Shown here one piece after another: positions 1-47,527 of a DNA stretch of 64,000 bases. The stretch lies in contig JAQGDQ010000334.1 of the NCBI GenBank assembly GCA_030141605.1, positions 188,001 through 252,000 of the forward strand. The letters run 5' to 3'. Under the pieces are notes generated by a model. It had not been told where the DNA came from, made no database searches, and saw only the letters and a list, made by a program, of their open reading frames with translations. This DNA comes from Tubiluchus corallicola. Taxonomy: Eukaryota > Priapulida > Priapulimorpha > Priapulimorphida > Tubiluchidae. Numbering within the stretch: position 1 is the first letter of the stretch; each line of letters begins with the position of its first letter. Made by a program: the position numbers and the translations under genes.

Positions 1-719
1 ACTGGACACTCAACTGAACATCGTTAATTAATTATTGAAGACACAATATTGAGACGTCTTTTGTTCTGGCGCGAAATGTGTTCCAAATGGATGAATCAAC
101 ATGGCGTCTTGAGCGAAATTATTTATACCTAGGACTTGTATGGCGCTGATTGAATGACGTGGTAGTTGTCTTTGAGTAGTGTGGAACATATGTTGATAAT
201 CATGCTAATCAAAAGTATATCATAAGCAAACCGAATCCTGGAAATTGGTATTCAGATATTGTCTATGAACCTTACATTACGTTTACAATGAAAGCCACTA
301 CGAAAAAATAATAAAACAGGTTAATAATAAAATAATAAAACATAATAAAAATTCAATGACTGTTATTGATGTTTTTGTAACACTTGTCTGGTTTTAAAGT
401 TCAGTCATTGCGATTATTTCAAAATGGCAAACCACTCTGAATGTCCAGCCTGTTCAGTGCATTGAATCCGGGTTATACGATGTTTATTTACTGATTATAA
501 GCTGATCAACATTTCCGGCGAAAGGATGCTACGTAACGAAGCCATCACAAATACCCGGATGTATGTATGCTTCAAATAATTTCTGCGCTGAGTTTTGTGA
601 ACCTGCTAAATAAAAAGTTTAACGGGCGGGGGACGTCAGTATATGTACTTGGATTTATCGCGCTAGATTGAAAAACTATTCCGATGTAGTGCTACCATTA
701 CACTTGTGATAATTCTTAC
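1..719. other. AT-rich sequence, no gene seen
   Basis: It should be intron of the prohormone-4-like gene, beyond the donor at 719. I searched the minus strand for the next exon of that family and found none. Confidence 0.5.
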
Positions 720-34946
<34,227 letters not shown>

Positions 34947-35339
34947 CTGAAATAATCAAAATATTGAAAGCGCTAAATCTATAAAATAATAATAATAGCT
35001 ACGTAATGATGACTCTTGTCATAGTTTTTCGCTTTAATCGGAATTAAAGAACAACAGCTGTAACGGCAATATCAGCAACATCAGTGACGTGACAAAAACA
35101 ACGACAATAACAAAAGAAAATAAATTAGGAGTAAATCAAAAGAGGTGCTTACTCACGCGCTCATGTGAAGTCAAAATGAACAAAAACTCTTCTGACTTTT
35201 CTGATTTTATCTTTGACCCAAAAAATAATGAGTCTAAGTACGGTGCTTGTAGCTTCACGCATTTTGACGTTATTACGCAGACAAGCACAGCCGACGGAAA
35301 TAAAACGAAATGTTTGATAATATTATTTTGTAGACACCA

Positions 35340-35560
35340 AACTAACTTTAATTTAATTTAATTTGAACTGAATTGACTGCATTAGGTTTGATTGATTTAA
35401 TTGGTTTAGAGTTTGCGTTTGGTTAGTTGAGTTGAGTTATGTTGGTTTGGATTTGATAGTTCTAGTTGGGTTAGGTTGGATTGTGCTGGCTAGGTTGGAC
35501 TGAATGAAGTTAGAATGAATTGGCTAAGCTGGTTGAGCTGGAAGTAGCTAGATTATATTC
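35340..35560 (+). repeat. Degenerate pentamer tract (TTAAT/TTGGT/TAGGT-like)
   Basis: About 200 bp have loose 5-bp periodicity, moving from TTTAA-type units to TTGAG, TTGGT and TAGGT units. A small related block, GTTAGGTTAGGTTAG, sits at 36660-36676. This is probably an expanded LINE tail or decayed satellite. Confidence 0.6.
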
Positions 35561-35599
35561 AGGTAAGTTTTCTACAAATTTGTCATTTCAGCAAATGTG

Positions 35600-36080
35600 C
35601 AAATTCAATTCCACAACCCAAGACTTCTCTGTGAGACGTGTGACTTCAACTAACATGAGCATGTGCAAACTGAGTTTTACTTTGTACTACCATTATTCAT
35701 ATCATACCACGCGCATTCTGCAAAACTGTCGTTCTAGAGGATTGTGTGCACGTAGATTTTGCACTCAAGGCTCTCCGTCATAGAGAAAATGTTAAGTTAG
35801 CTTTTCTTTGTTTGGTTATCATTCTTTGTTGATATTATGTAGATGCTGCTAGTTTTATCCGTAGAAAATGTTTATTGGTCATGGAGATGTGTGAATTCAG
35901 CTTTACTTAGCTTTGTGTGTAGATTTTTTTATATAGGACTGCCAGTCATGGAGACGTGTGAACTCGCCTTTATTTTACGAGATTCTCGCTCCCGAAGATT
36001 TGTAATTCAACTTGATACTACAGGACTCTCTTTCATGGAAACAGATGAATTTAGCTTCTCCTACAAGACCTCACTCACGT
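35600..36080 (+). repeat. Decayed tandem-like repeats (GTCATGGAGANGTGTGAA)
   Basis: Related segments recur near 35620, 35769, 35872, 35945 and 36030 (for example GTCATGGAGATGTGTGAATT and GTCATGGAGACGTGTGAACT), at irregular spacing of 70-150 bp. Two plus-strand frames of 87 and 104 codons overlap them. They lack recognisable domains or splice context. Confidence 0.4.
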
Positions 36081-36159
36081 GTCACAGAAGTTACTCAAAT
36101 TTACATATTTCATTTATTGTTTTTTTGCAATACAGTGTATTAATTTTTAACTTTTAGTT

Positions 36160-38420
36160 ATCTTTATTTCGTGTCAAACGTACAGCACCTAATAAAATAC
36201 AATAGCAGAAAATACACTAAAATTACAATACAATCAAATTCACACTACATACCTAAACATTACAATATTATACAACTTTGATATTTCTTGGTAAGTTTTT
36301 GATATTTAAACCTTTATAAAATTAATTTTCTACTAGTCGTTTACAATAATAGGCCTACTACATAAATTCAGCGATGTCCTTGCGAATAAAGTGACCTGGC
36401 TTATGGATTTAATGCAAGGCTCTAACAATATCTATCTGGGTGAGACATAAGACGTTTATAAAAGGTAAGTTCTCTTAAGTCCATTAAATAGTTCAGTGGC
36501 GCTGTGTTACAAAAGTGCTGAAGTAATCTAACGCTTTCTTATTCTCGTGTAAGCAGTGTTCCATGTAACCTTGACGGTTTTTGTTTTACTATAAAGACCG
36601 ATAACAAGTTTTGACATGGTCCATAACTGGATTGGAGTTATGTTAGTACTTAGTAGTGGTGTTAGGTTAGGTTAGAACAGGACAGGCCAAGGTAGGTTAG
36701 GTATGGTTAAGTTATACTTTCGCGTATAGTTATAAACTGTCAAGTTAATCTACTGATTGGCTTTCGTTAGAAAATTGTTTGTGCGTCCTATACCCAGCAC
36801 TTTCGTCAATTAGCTGCAGCGCTGATTAGCAGCGAATCTACTTCGCCGGAAACTATTCTGTAAATTTGACAATCATATATTCGGTAATAGAGATGGTATT
36901 ACATAAAGTAATATAATGACTAGAAAATAATTTAATGAATCTCGGAATATGACACTGTCCAAATAGTTAGAAAAGACGATTAAAGTTTTTTTTAAATAAG
37001 ACTTCCTGTGTCTGATTTCGTCCTTCACGCAGCGAATAAAGACGTTTAATAAATATAATTTACTTGAAATCATTAAAAATGGCTTCTTTTCCTGCGTAAA
37101 TGTATTCTATTATATTAGTCACAGTTCGAGTTGCAGAAAAATATCTACTAAACAAAACTTAATGGGAGATAAATGAATATACAAAGTGACAAGTAAATAA
37201 CATGACATCACATAAACAAAGAAAAACAAAGGGAAAGAAATGAGATACAAATCTTGTTTTTGCTGTTTTTCATTTTCCCCCAAAAGCAGCAATATCAAAA
37301 TTATTTCAAATGTCTTCATCAATAACTTGCTCATACTGTGAAACAAAAATCCACTCGCACTTTCCATTTTACTCGCAGGTTAATGAGGAAAGTCAAGACT
37401 GGTATCAGTTAGAGTATTCTGTGATTGCCTTTCATTATTTTGCTTTGAGTAGCAAAAGATTGACCAATTTAAAGCTCCTTTGATATTCATGTAAATACAA
37501 ATGGCTGGCTAACCCTTCCACTAAACATCTTTTAGTTCTTTACAAATCGGATTGCATCTCCTTGAAATCTAACCCTAGTCAAGGTCTAGTAGATGAAATG
37601 CATAGTCCTTTATCACCACTTCTACGTAAGACGCTCTCATGATCTCTTTTTAATAGTTTGCCGATTTCTGATCAGTTTATTCTGGACATTCTTAGATGTA
37701 GATTCCTAAATGTGTTTTCCCAGAAAACTGCAAGTCTACAATCTAGAATGAAAGAGGTGCTGACAAGCGACTGGCATAACATTGTCTTTTGCTGGATTAT
37801 TGCTGCGTTTACCTGTCTTGAGGGCATAGTACTTTTATTTTAGAATTCTACTTGCCTAATGTCTACAATAGACGCACTACGATGACGAACCTGACACTAA
37901 TCAAGAAGAATATCCAGAAATACTTTCTATCGCCAAAAAATTATTTATTTAAACTGTATTTCCTTGAACATTGTATTCATATTTTTATATTCTTATTGTG
38001 TTACAGTAACTTCTTACTTTGAGTGATCATTGGGCTTTGTTTAGGACGGTTTGTACGAAAAGTCGAAACCCTCATTTAGTTTCGACCCACTCTTTTCTCG
38101 CTGGAAATTAACATTGTTGACAAATTTTGTATTAAGGCGTCAAAGTGAAACAGGTTTAAAATTTGTATTTAACAGTAATATTTACAACATTTGATATTCA
38201 TTCACAAGCCATGCGCTTACATTGTACAAATGGCATTCAGCTGAGACCACACTGCATATATATGTAGAAAGTTACGTATGCATGTGCTGTGGTCTGTCAC
38301 ATGCATCATTTGATCACAAAGAAACATGCACTCATGATGCGCTTTGCATACACATATAGGAGTACTACCGTAAGTGTATTACTCATTTTGTGAGCTTATC
38401 TTTTAAATATAAATTCGCCG
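36160..38420. other. AT-rich, no gene seen
   Basis: Between the signal-peptide exon and the candidate 5' exon. GTTAGGTTAGGTTAG near 36660 is noted with the pentamer tract. Confidence 0.4.
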
Positions 38421-38423
38421 TAT

Positions 38424-38536
38424 ACGTGTGTTTGTTTATTGAACCATCATTATATACATCACATTACAAACAAATAAACAAGACAGGTTTAATCAACGGT
38501 GAAAGAAACATTTTAGAGACAAAATCCCCTTACAAA
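38424..38536 (-). mobile_element. LINE 3'-end-like repeat, family F1 copy 2
   Basis: It matches 20951-21075 over about 115 bp, including TTTATTGAACCA and AGACAAAATCCCCTTACA, in the same orientation. No coding part is visible. Confidence 0.55.
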
Positions 38537-38630
38537 AATATATGTATACATGAATATATATATTACTGTGCCCAAAATCACGTAATTTTATTATCATTAT
38601 AGTGTTATGTTGTACATAAATAATAAGTAC

Positions 38631-38632
<2 letters not shown>

Positions 38633-38664
<32 letters not shown>
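38633..38664 (+). repeat. (TA)n microsatellite
   Basis: Sixteen pure TA units. Confidence 0.95.
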
Positions 38665-38666
<2 letters not shown>

Positions 38667-39246
38667 GCACGCAGTGTGAACACTTGTATGCAAACGCATG
38701 CATGTATGTTTATTTCTTTAAATGTAAATAGCCAAGTAAACTTTCTGCTTAACATATTTTGCAATTTTGAACAACTCTGGCAGAAATATTAACTGAGAAT
38801 TACATGTATGCTTTTAAAATGTATTTTTTATGAAGACATGTATTAATTTGCTGATGCTGTGATCTATGGTTCGAATGTCGTGAATGTATGTGATGACTCT
38901 ACGGTACCTGAAGTGTGGTAACAATGAGGTCTCTGTATATGGACATATATGCACGTATTGAACTGTAGTCTTTGAAAGCATATGCTGCCCTAAACCTGTA
39001 TTTCCTGCAAAAGACGAGTTTGTTCTGCAATTCTGGTTTATGTAGACAAAATACATGGAAAGATACAAACATCTGCAGAAAATATGAACACAACGATTTC
39101 TGTAAAAGTATGTGTTATCATTATTTATATTCAAAATAGAGGAAGGTACACTATAATTTCCGAAGAGTTTGTATAAATTAGAAATGTGGCATATAAACTT
39201 AAAATGCGACACACTTATCATCGTTTTTGTCTTTGCACTGTGCTTA

Positions 39247-39330
39247 GTTTAGTTTAGCTTACTTTCCAAAACGCCATAAATAATAAATTGTTACATACAT
39301 TACAGTCTAGATATTATTACACTACAAACG
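39247..39330 (-). mobile_element. Possible LINE 3' end with TAAAC tail
   Basis: In minus sense the stretch has TTTATTATTTATGGCGTTTTGG followed by CTAAACTAAACTAAG. This suggests a pentamer-tailed LINE end. There is no coding part. Confidence 0.35.
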
Positions 39331-40014
39331 GAAGAAAAGAACTAAGAGCTGTACTAAGAAGATAGACTTGTGCAGGTCTGAGCAGAAGGCAAAACGGAAA
39401 GGAGTAGAAGGTGTGAAATAAAATAAGCGATGAGAATGAAATAACAGGGTGATGCTAAGAGTAATGGCAATGGCAAGTGAATGAGATGATGGTGAAAATG
39501 AGGATTAGATGCACATGAAAATACAGGACTAAAGAGAAGTAGATCAATCAGCTGAGTGACTGCAGAAATTAGTATGGAGTCATGCCAGGGATAATAGCAA
39601 TTTTCATTTTGGTACTTCTTCTATACTTCTTAGTTAGAACTTCTTCCTCTTCAGACTCCTCTAAAGACTGCAATACATTATACTAAGATGAGTTCATTAG
39701 CACTAAATATTATATAACTTTGCACTAGATATGACTATATGAGATTATAGATTCTATATATTTAGGTTATCATTTAATATAAAATATTCTAGACTCACTT
39801 TATATTTAAAAATGAGATGTTCACATTTGATATAATGTCGTAAAGAATTCCAAATTAAATTAAAGGGCCATAAAATTTAACAAATTGCTTATCAACATTG
39901 GTGCGAATATATATGACAATATATTGGTTATAGCGTGTATTATGACGTTTTACATTTAACTAAACAGGATTATTGAAGAAATTGGAAGACTTGGCTTGCA
40001 TAATGTAATATGCA

Positions 40015-40242
40015 CTAGGAGTAAGGTCTCCGTAGAATAACTGGGAAGGTTAGTAAAAAAACGAAACCCTGACGTTGGCTAGCTGAATTCTCTTCAACTA
40101 TTCTGGAAAACAATTTCTCGTAGTGCTCACGATATCTTTGTCGCCATTTACGGCCATTAATATTAAAGTCATGGCTGCTAAGTCGCTTCCAAACAACTAC
40201 CGTCTGTATCAGAAGCCCTGCCGTTAAAAATATAATAAGCAG
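40015..40242 (-). other. Exon-like open segment with a membrane helix
   Basis: A good acceptor (gagttttttag) on the minus strand opens a 75-codon frame that ends in TAG at 40015-40017. The frame starts LLIIFLTAGLLIQTVVVWKR, a clear membrane helix with a basic stop-transfer, and continues with the charged GRKWRQRYREHYEKLFSRIV. This looks like a signal-anchor exon of a type II membrane protein, but I recognise no family. No convincing donor or upstream ATG exon was found. The TAA before the 41141 donor prevents reading through from that exon. It could be an exon of an undetected gene, a pseudogene or chance. Confidence 0.3.
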
Positions 40243-41140
40243 CTAAAAAACTCTATGCCGTATATAATAGTAAATTTTGATTGAGAAATCTACGCCAATT
40301 TCCAATATCTCGTTGCTTCATTTCACATGAACAAAATCTCACATTCATTAAGCAAATGAGTTTCGTGCTCGCTGAAAGACAGCATTACGGCACAAACAAA
40401 ATTTACAACGTTGTGCCCCTCGTAAACTGCGATGCTGAGAAGCGCTACAGACTTCGAGATGAAGTATTTGCTTTCTTCTACAGGAAAACATATAGTTAAG
40501 CAGCCTAGAGTCTTCAGGTGTTAAGACAGATGTTGATGTAAAAATAATCAGATTAAAGTCTGAGTGTTACGAGACATTAACGTTCTTACATGAAAATGGG
40601 AAAAAAACACGGAAATGTATCATCATAATTTGCGAAAAAATGTGATGGAATATGTGGGCAAACATGAGCTTGGCGACGTTAAAAGACACTGAATATGGTT
40701 AGTAAATAGACGGGTGACCACCTGGAACACCATTTCCAGGCTTTTTTTATCTGCCATGTTGCCTAATTATTTACTTCGCTAATAGAGATGTACATATGCA
40801 TCTGAACTTCTGATAACGATTATTATCGTTATAATCAGATAGGTTCCCATCCCGCTACAATTATCTACACTAGGTGCTGAATTCTGAAAACTTTACAGGT
40901 AAGGCTAAAAACTATCTAAACTAATTAACTAAGCTTTTTCTAGTAGTTACTAGTACATATATAAATAATACGGTGACAACATACATGTTGGAATTATTAG
41001 TGGCACGGTTGAGGTGTATTTATAAATTTTAGGCAACAGCTAAATTACAAATTAAAATGACTAGATTTCATTTAAATACCTTTAAAGGGTTGTAGTAATA
41101 AACATTACAATATCTATTGCAAAACTTGATTGTTACTTAC

Positions 41141-41410
41141 CTGTTACATTTTGACAACATTTGCGAAACTGAGGGACTCGTCATTTTATAATGAATAAAA
41201 CAGAATTTTTGGTAACTGTTTGGTGTCTTGGAAAAACTGCACGTCGCTCTTCTAAAATATCAAAATTTTCTGCTGATTTGTGAAAAGCTTTGTCTAGCGA
41301 AATTTAAGACTGCGCGACCACCACGATTTTACAAGATTCCGCTGCACAGTTTTTTGCCTAGCAGCTGAAGCCGATGCTGCGCGTGAAGCTTTTGAAGCTC
41401 CTACCTGCGA
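41141..41410 (-). promoter_or_regulatory. Candidate 5' UTR exon and promoter, possibly of the prohormone-4-like gene
   Basis: On the minus strand a very strong donor, AACAG|gtaagtaac, ends at 41141. It lies downstream of a comparatively GC-rich stretch (41330-41410). An AT-rich, TATA-like element is at about 41421-41428, though its best TATAAA match faces the plus strand. The stretch has only short upstream frames, and a TAA just before the donor rules out coding continuity. The next acceptor on this strand in a known exon is 34946, the signal-peptide exon, which needs an upstream non-coding exon. The link is inference. The start site cannot be placed from sequence alone. Confidence 0.3.
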
Positions 41411-41429
41411 GTGTGAGCGAATATAAACC

Positions 41430-43377
41430 GATAGCATGTGATTGATCAATGATGGTGATGTTTCCAAGTGCAACTACGCCCATCTTTCGTTTCTACGCGT
41501 TTAGAATGATGGATCTACAAGTGCGTAGATGGTGGACATTAATCAAAGACAGATTTAGCACCAGAAATAAATGAAGCTATATAAACCTTAAAGTGAAAAT
41601 TCATATACCTGTTTACAACATCGAAATTTCTGTTTTAGTTTTCCTTGAACTTAGAAAAATAGACTTACATGAAAGCACTCATTTTTACTTCTGGGGTAAC
41701 TACTATTCATCCTACAAAAAATCTGACTTGTACTCAATAATTTGATAACAAACGATTTTTGAGTCACTTTGCGTCCGAGAATGCGAAACTTACGAATTCA
41801 TTTTTGCAATTATTTATTTTGACTTACAAATCAAAACATTCAGGAATTTGCGCTCAGCATTTAGCTTATCTATGACCTCTCTCTCCAGCTATTGTGCTGC
41901 ATGACACAAAAAGTATATTTAACAAATATGTGCTTTTAGGACAGCCGTACACGATCTTCTCTGGCACTCCCAGTATTTCTGTTGGAGAATTCGCATGTGT
42001 GCTTACTGTTCATTGCACTTTCTAGTACTACTGCTAACTAATATGTAATGTTTGTGTTGTTGCAAAAACCAATCATGTTTTAAGTTGCAGATCGGCTAAA
42101 ATTAGTCAGCATTTCTAAACTCATGGGATATAAGTGGGTTGCAATATATTTACACTATTAAACGGCCTATCCCTATACATGTGATTATTTGCAAACATTA
42201 TTTGCAACTGCATCCATTATATGCAATTCGACGGAACTCTTCGGGAATTTTACGAATAAAATCACTAGCACCGATTGATATACGATTTAATAAAAGTGCT
42301 ATAACTTATAAAAATCGATACTTTATGATGAACGGAGTGGAAAATAGCAAAAACAAATATATGTACGTATTTAATCTGCAGTGAACCTTAACAGCACAAT
42401 AATTAAGGGCTTGAGCAGCTTCCGTGTCCGGATCCGGGTAAACTAAAGCCTGATATTAAATTAATTTATATTTTAATATTTACTGTGCGTCAATACTTAA
42501 TACTTGCTGCTCTGTAATAATTGATAGCCATCGTGACATCATTAACACTAGATTCTGTAATCTATCCAATATTATAATTGTTTTTTTATAGAATTTGTGC
42601 AATGTCAGCTCAGTACATTACCGTCTCTGAAAAAAAATAGATATTTTAGTCAAATAGACAGTATTTCAGAAAGTGCGATGCTTGCATTTGCTAGAGAATT
42701 TCATTGACTTTATGTTAGGGCATACTTCAGTGGATCACCTAACTTGTGCCACAGTTATGAATAATGTAATGTAAACGCTTGGCTCTTCTGGTGATTACCT
42801 GCTAGCTGCTGAAAAAATAAACTCTACACTGTGCTGCCCTAATTTATATTACCTGCCTAGTCCTATACCTATACCATGTTTGGATTACGAAAACTGTAGT
42901 TTTTATGTATACCGTTTGCTTAGTCGCGTAGATTCCAATCTAATGTGAGTATCTGAGAAATTCTCAATTAGCATTTCACTTACGATAGCATTTGATCAAA
43001 CACTAAGATCTGTTTGGATCACGTTTGAATAGAGTATGTGGCTGGTCACATTTGTAATTCATAAAAACAAACCTCCCTTGCAGGTCATATATTAACAACA
43101 GTTTAAGTTCAGCTAGGTTAGGGAGGATTAAGGCCTTTTGGTGAAACCATTTGGTGATAACACAGTCAGGCTGTGGGTCATACAATTCGACGCACTGCAA
43201 ATTGGAATCCCACATTGAGTGACAGGACCTACTTAATGCTGATGGCTGTGACAAGACTGGAATCTGGTTCATGATGAGGCACTAAACTGACAGAGATGAA
43301 TTAGCGACGTTCAGAATGTGAACAACCTCCTTCAATGAAGTGAACAGTCAGAGCCAGTATGGCGAATGAAACTGTCA
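41430..43377. other. Intergenic, no gene seen
   Basis: The minus frame at 43272-43003 (89 codons) has no recognisable domain. No clear exon structure. Confidence 0.4.
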
Positions 43378-43683
<306 letters not shown>

Positions 43684-44710
43684 TTTAATGCAGGAGGCCA
43701 AATGCCATTTGCTGGCCAACCTTGGTATGGCTTCACTTGAGTAGCGAATTTACAGGCATGTCATCAGTTGGCTATTTAGCTCTCTCTTATGCAGGTTTTA
43801 TTCACAAAGCAACATCAGAACGAGAACACGTAAATCCAGCGCTTATATGAAAGGGGATCTAGTCCGTCATTAAGCTCACTTGTAGACTCCGTGCTCATTT
43901 AGGCATTCATATTTCATAATATATATAATCAGCCGTAAAAACTTTATTAATATTTCAAATATTTTTATTGATTTCTTTATAATTTCTTAGTTTTCTACAT
44001 ACATGACAAAACTATAAATTTAAAATTTAATGTTGTAATTGAAGTTGCAACCGTTTTTATAAAGATTTAACTTAAATTTAGAGACTAATTTTAAATAAAA
44101 TGAGCTCTCGCCTACTCTATTTTGAAAAGGCCGTCCGCCAAGGCCTACAACCAATCTTCTTCCGTTTCTTGAAGGTCTCTACAATTATGGCTACAAAGCT
44201 AAAAATGGGCCAAATACTAAATATAGTTTAAAATATAAATTTAAACTTTAATGCTAACATTTATCCACTCTTCTTAAATCCTGCAGTTTATCGCCTGATT
44301 TAACGATTTCACTGTGCTGAACGGTTGTGCAAACGACGACGTTATAAAATTTCTTATAAGGAGGCAAAGTAATAAACTTATTACTCAACACTGCATAACT
44401 AATAAGCTTAATGACGTTGGTGTGATTACACATAAACTTTACTCTGTGTCGTTTATATGCAATAGCCACGAAGACAGTGTCATTTATGAAAGTAATGAAT
44501 GAGACGATTTCTTGCGGCTCTTCATGAGTAAAAACAGTGATTTCCGGCAGCCATTCTTATCTGCGAGCTGCAGACAGGTTAATAAGTTAAATAGCAGGTG
44601 TACATAGTTTAGAATAGATAGACAGCGTCACTAATCAAATGGACCGACAATAACAGCACCAACAAGCCAAGCCAGGTCGACCTAACTACAGCTCGTCTCG
44701 GAGACATATT

Positions 44711-44768
44711 TTAATAACAATAATAATAACAACAACAACAACAACAACAATAATAATAATAACAATAA
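44711..44768 (+). repeat. (AAT)n(AAC)n(AAT)n microsatellite
   Basis: A compound trinucleotide tract with an AAC core flanked by AAT units. Confidence 0.9.
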
Positions 44769-45048
44769 ACTAAAAGTCTGTTACTGGTTATGGAATAAAT
44801 TATTATTCTTATTTAGTGGAAACTGTTATTGCTTATTTTTGGTCTATTGTTTCCTTTGAAATAACTTTCTTTCAAAAAATGAAGTGAACAAGTGGTCCTA
44901 CAATTACACCTACGTGCTTACGTTATTATTCAGCAAATGTAAGTAGGCGGGCAAGTATGTTTTTGAACATTCTCAAGCGAGTAAGATGCGGAATATTTAA
45001 TAAAATATGGTCTAATATACGCCGTGCTATGTAGATTTATTTTGTTCC

Positions 45049-45081
45049 AAGGACTACTATACACAGTGTATAGTAGTCCTT
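45049..45081. repeat. Perfect 16-bp-arm palindrome
   Basis: AAGGACTACTATACAC (45049-45064), a single A, then its exact reverse complement (45066-45081). It lies in AT-rich sequence with no nearby exon. Confidence 0.9.
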
Positions 45082-47401
45082 GTTTTGTTCTAATACTGAA
45101 CGAGGTTGAGATTTTATGTATATTTAAACGTTTGTACATGTACTGTGTACGGTTGTACGTCTAAATGTTTGTACGCGTGCCTTCTTTGTAATGTTCGCCG
45201 TATCTTATTTAGATTGGATTATAGGAAAATACCTAACTACTCATGAGAAGTAGTAGCTTTTAAAGCTACATTATTAATAAAGGGTAAAATTTCAACAGGA
45301 GAGGCTGTACAAAACAACATCTAATTTATTGGGATCAAAGAGCACTTTACACTGGTTTGTCGACTGTTGGAACGGTTCTTGTGTATCAGAGACCGAGTTT
45401 ATATAGTTCAACACTATTAATGAAGGCTGGGTCGTTGCCAATGTCAGTTATTGAGGTGTCGCCTGCAAAAAGACGCATCATACAATTGACGTCCTAAACA
45501 GTATCATCAATAAACACCGGAAATAAAACAGGTCCAAGACAGATGTTTTAGGGGCCTCAGAATTTGTAAAATGGTAATCGAAATAATTTCCATCAATTAC
45601 AACTCACTCCCTGACATGATTAGACAAATGAATCATACCATTTTAAAGCAGACTGTCAGAAATGCAAGTTTGATTTAAACAGCTTAAGCTGAGTTTGATC
45701 AATCGGTAGATTGCTTTCGCAGTTTCTTTGAAATCACTGGAGAGCTAATAATAACGTTCGTTGTCAATGTTTTTTTCACATTTTTACCGTTGACTCTGCG
45801 TAGATGGCTTCTGGGTTATAAGTGTTCTTTGATGCAAAATGAGCCATCATAAAAAACTAATAAACATTTTCAGGTCTTTACTAGGTTAGTAGAAATTCAG
45901 TTTTTATTAACAAAAATTAAGGCTTAATCATTTTTTGTCAATGAGTTCGGCAGGGACGTAGAACAAATATACTTACTGCTTACCAATATGCGTGAACTAC
46001 AGTATTATGTTATAGACAACAATACCAACATATACTGTTAATGTTTGTACTATAAATTTCCATTTGCAAGGATTACTGCAAACAAAAACAATTCGTAAGA
46101 ATCCAGCGTGTCTTATTCTTCTCCAACTCTTACTTCTCAATTGGAAAGTTGCTATTAATAAACTTTCCAGAATAAACATATAATTGTATTTTGGAAACGC
46201 ATGTAGTACAGGTATTTTCCTTTGCATGAGCTTTTTGACATACGCTCATCAAAACAAAACCATTTTTTCAAATATAAGGAGTAAACATGTCCCGTACCTA
46301 AGTCAATAATGTACACAATGCTAAAAATAGTCGTGGTAATTACCATCATAATGATTAAAAGCACGTACAATCATATATCACAGTAGTGCTTCCGAGCTCA
46401 TTTACAATAATTTGAAATTAAAATAATAATTAATAATGAAGACTGAAATAATTACTATAATTATGTTATCGTACCCAATAAACACAATTTTAAGTGAAGA
46501 CCTTTGCAACTAATGTTTGCTGCATTTTTATTATACGATCTTAAAACTAATGCATATATGCCAATTATACAGCATTATCAATAATTTATCACATAGTATG
46601 CCCTACGCAATTTTGCAAATAAATCAATACAAGCTATATGAAAGACATAGTCTCATATCTAGCTACATAGCAGCATACGAATAAGTGGAAGCATGAAAGG
46701 AGAACAGGCAAACAAAAGTAAAAAACAAGCTTTTATAAAAATAATTCACGTTTTAGGAGTCGAGCTCCACTTTCTATAAACACTGCCTAACAGATGTATA
46801 AAACTTTAAGAGGAGAAATACACATTCCAGTGATTATGTATTATAAGTAATTTGATTCTTAAAAAAGTCTGCAGCACTAGTGACCAAGCAGTAAGGTCTA
46901 CTGTAAGTAATGTATGCAAAAATTTACGCTTAATAATTTACAAGCCTTTACTAGAAAATTTAACTGTTAATACAAATGTTGTACACTACACAGCACTTCA
47001 AACAAAGTAATAAAAAGAAGGATGTTTACTTTTTGTCAGATCATGTTTTATTCTTACCGACTTAAATAGGCAGACAGCAAAAACTACTAGAGACTTGGTA
47101 AATTTCTCATCAACGTGGAATGTGAAGAATAAAGTCTTTTATGATACTACATTCACAATTTTGTTTTAATATTTATAGACCTATTACAATTCTGATAAAA
47201 AAGAAACAGCACTTGTCAGGTATAACAGTGAACACAGTGATGTAAATAAGCCACGTATAATTGTGTTTTTCATACAAGTATTTAACTGATTTTGTTATTA
47301 AGAATCACTATAAAAATTCTGCTACGTTTGGATCTTAGTGGTTGGCTACACACAGTTAAAAATAGAAATGCATGTCATGTGAACCAACTGAACAAATGTT
47401 G

Positions 47402-47527
47402 TTAAAAGTAGGTGATTGGATCAGTTCTTGTTTTTCCTTCTAGAACATTATTCAATTGGAGATCACCTTGTCCAGGTAGAGGCTTATAGACTCGAATATG
47501 TATGTGATTATCATTACCAACATGGAT
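47402..47527 (-). CDS. Stefin exon 3
   Basis: 41 codons plus TAA, acceptor ttttattacag. It contains [19 protein letters not shown] (the beta strand and the LP hairpin loop) and ends TRTDPITYF. Confidence 0.93.
   Translation of the reverse strand: MHVGNDNHIHIRVYKPLPGQGDLQLNNVLEGKTRTDPITYF

Larger units (their letters stand above)
43685..47040. other. Intergenic between the two minus-strand genes
   Basis: Holds the AAT/AAC repeat and the 33-bp palindrome. The end of the stefin 3' UTR is near 47.05 kb. Nothing else recognised. Confidence 0.4.

Noticed and set aside
36655-36680. Interstitial telomere-like TTAGG repeats
   Set aside because: Only three units inside a wider degenerate pentamer-rich area. 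Too short to infer arthropod telomere sequence.
38814-39221. 135-codon minus-strand frame
   Set aside because: No recognisable domain, biased toward Tyr/His/Ile as expected from AT-rich sequence, and no splice context.
40281-40499. 72-codon plus-strand frame next to the orphan minus exon
   Set aside because: Both strands are open here and neither shows a known domain. I could not choose a strand, so it was not called.
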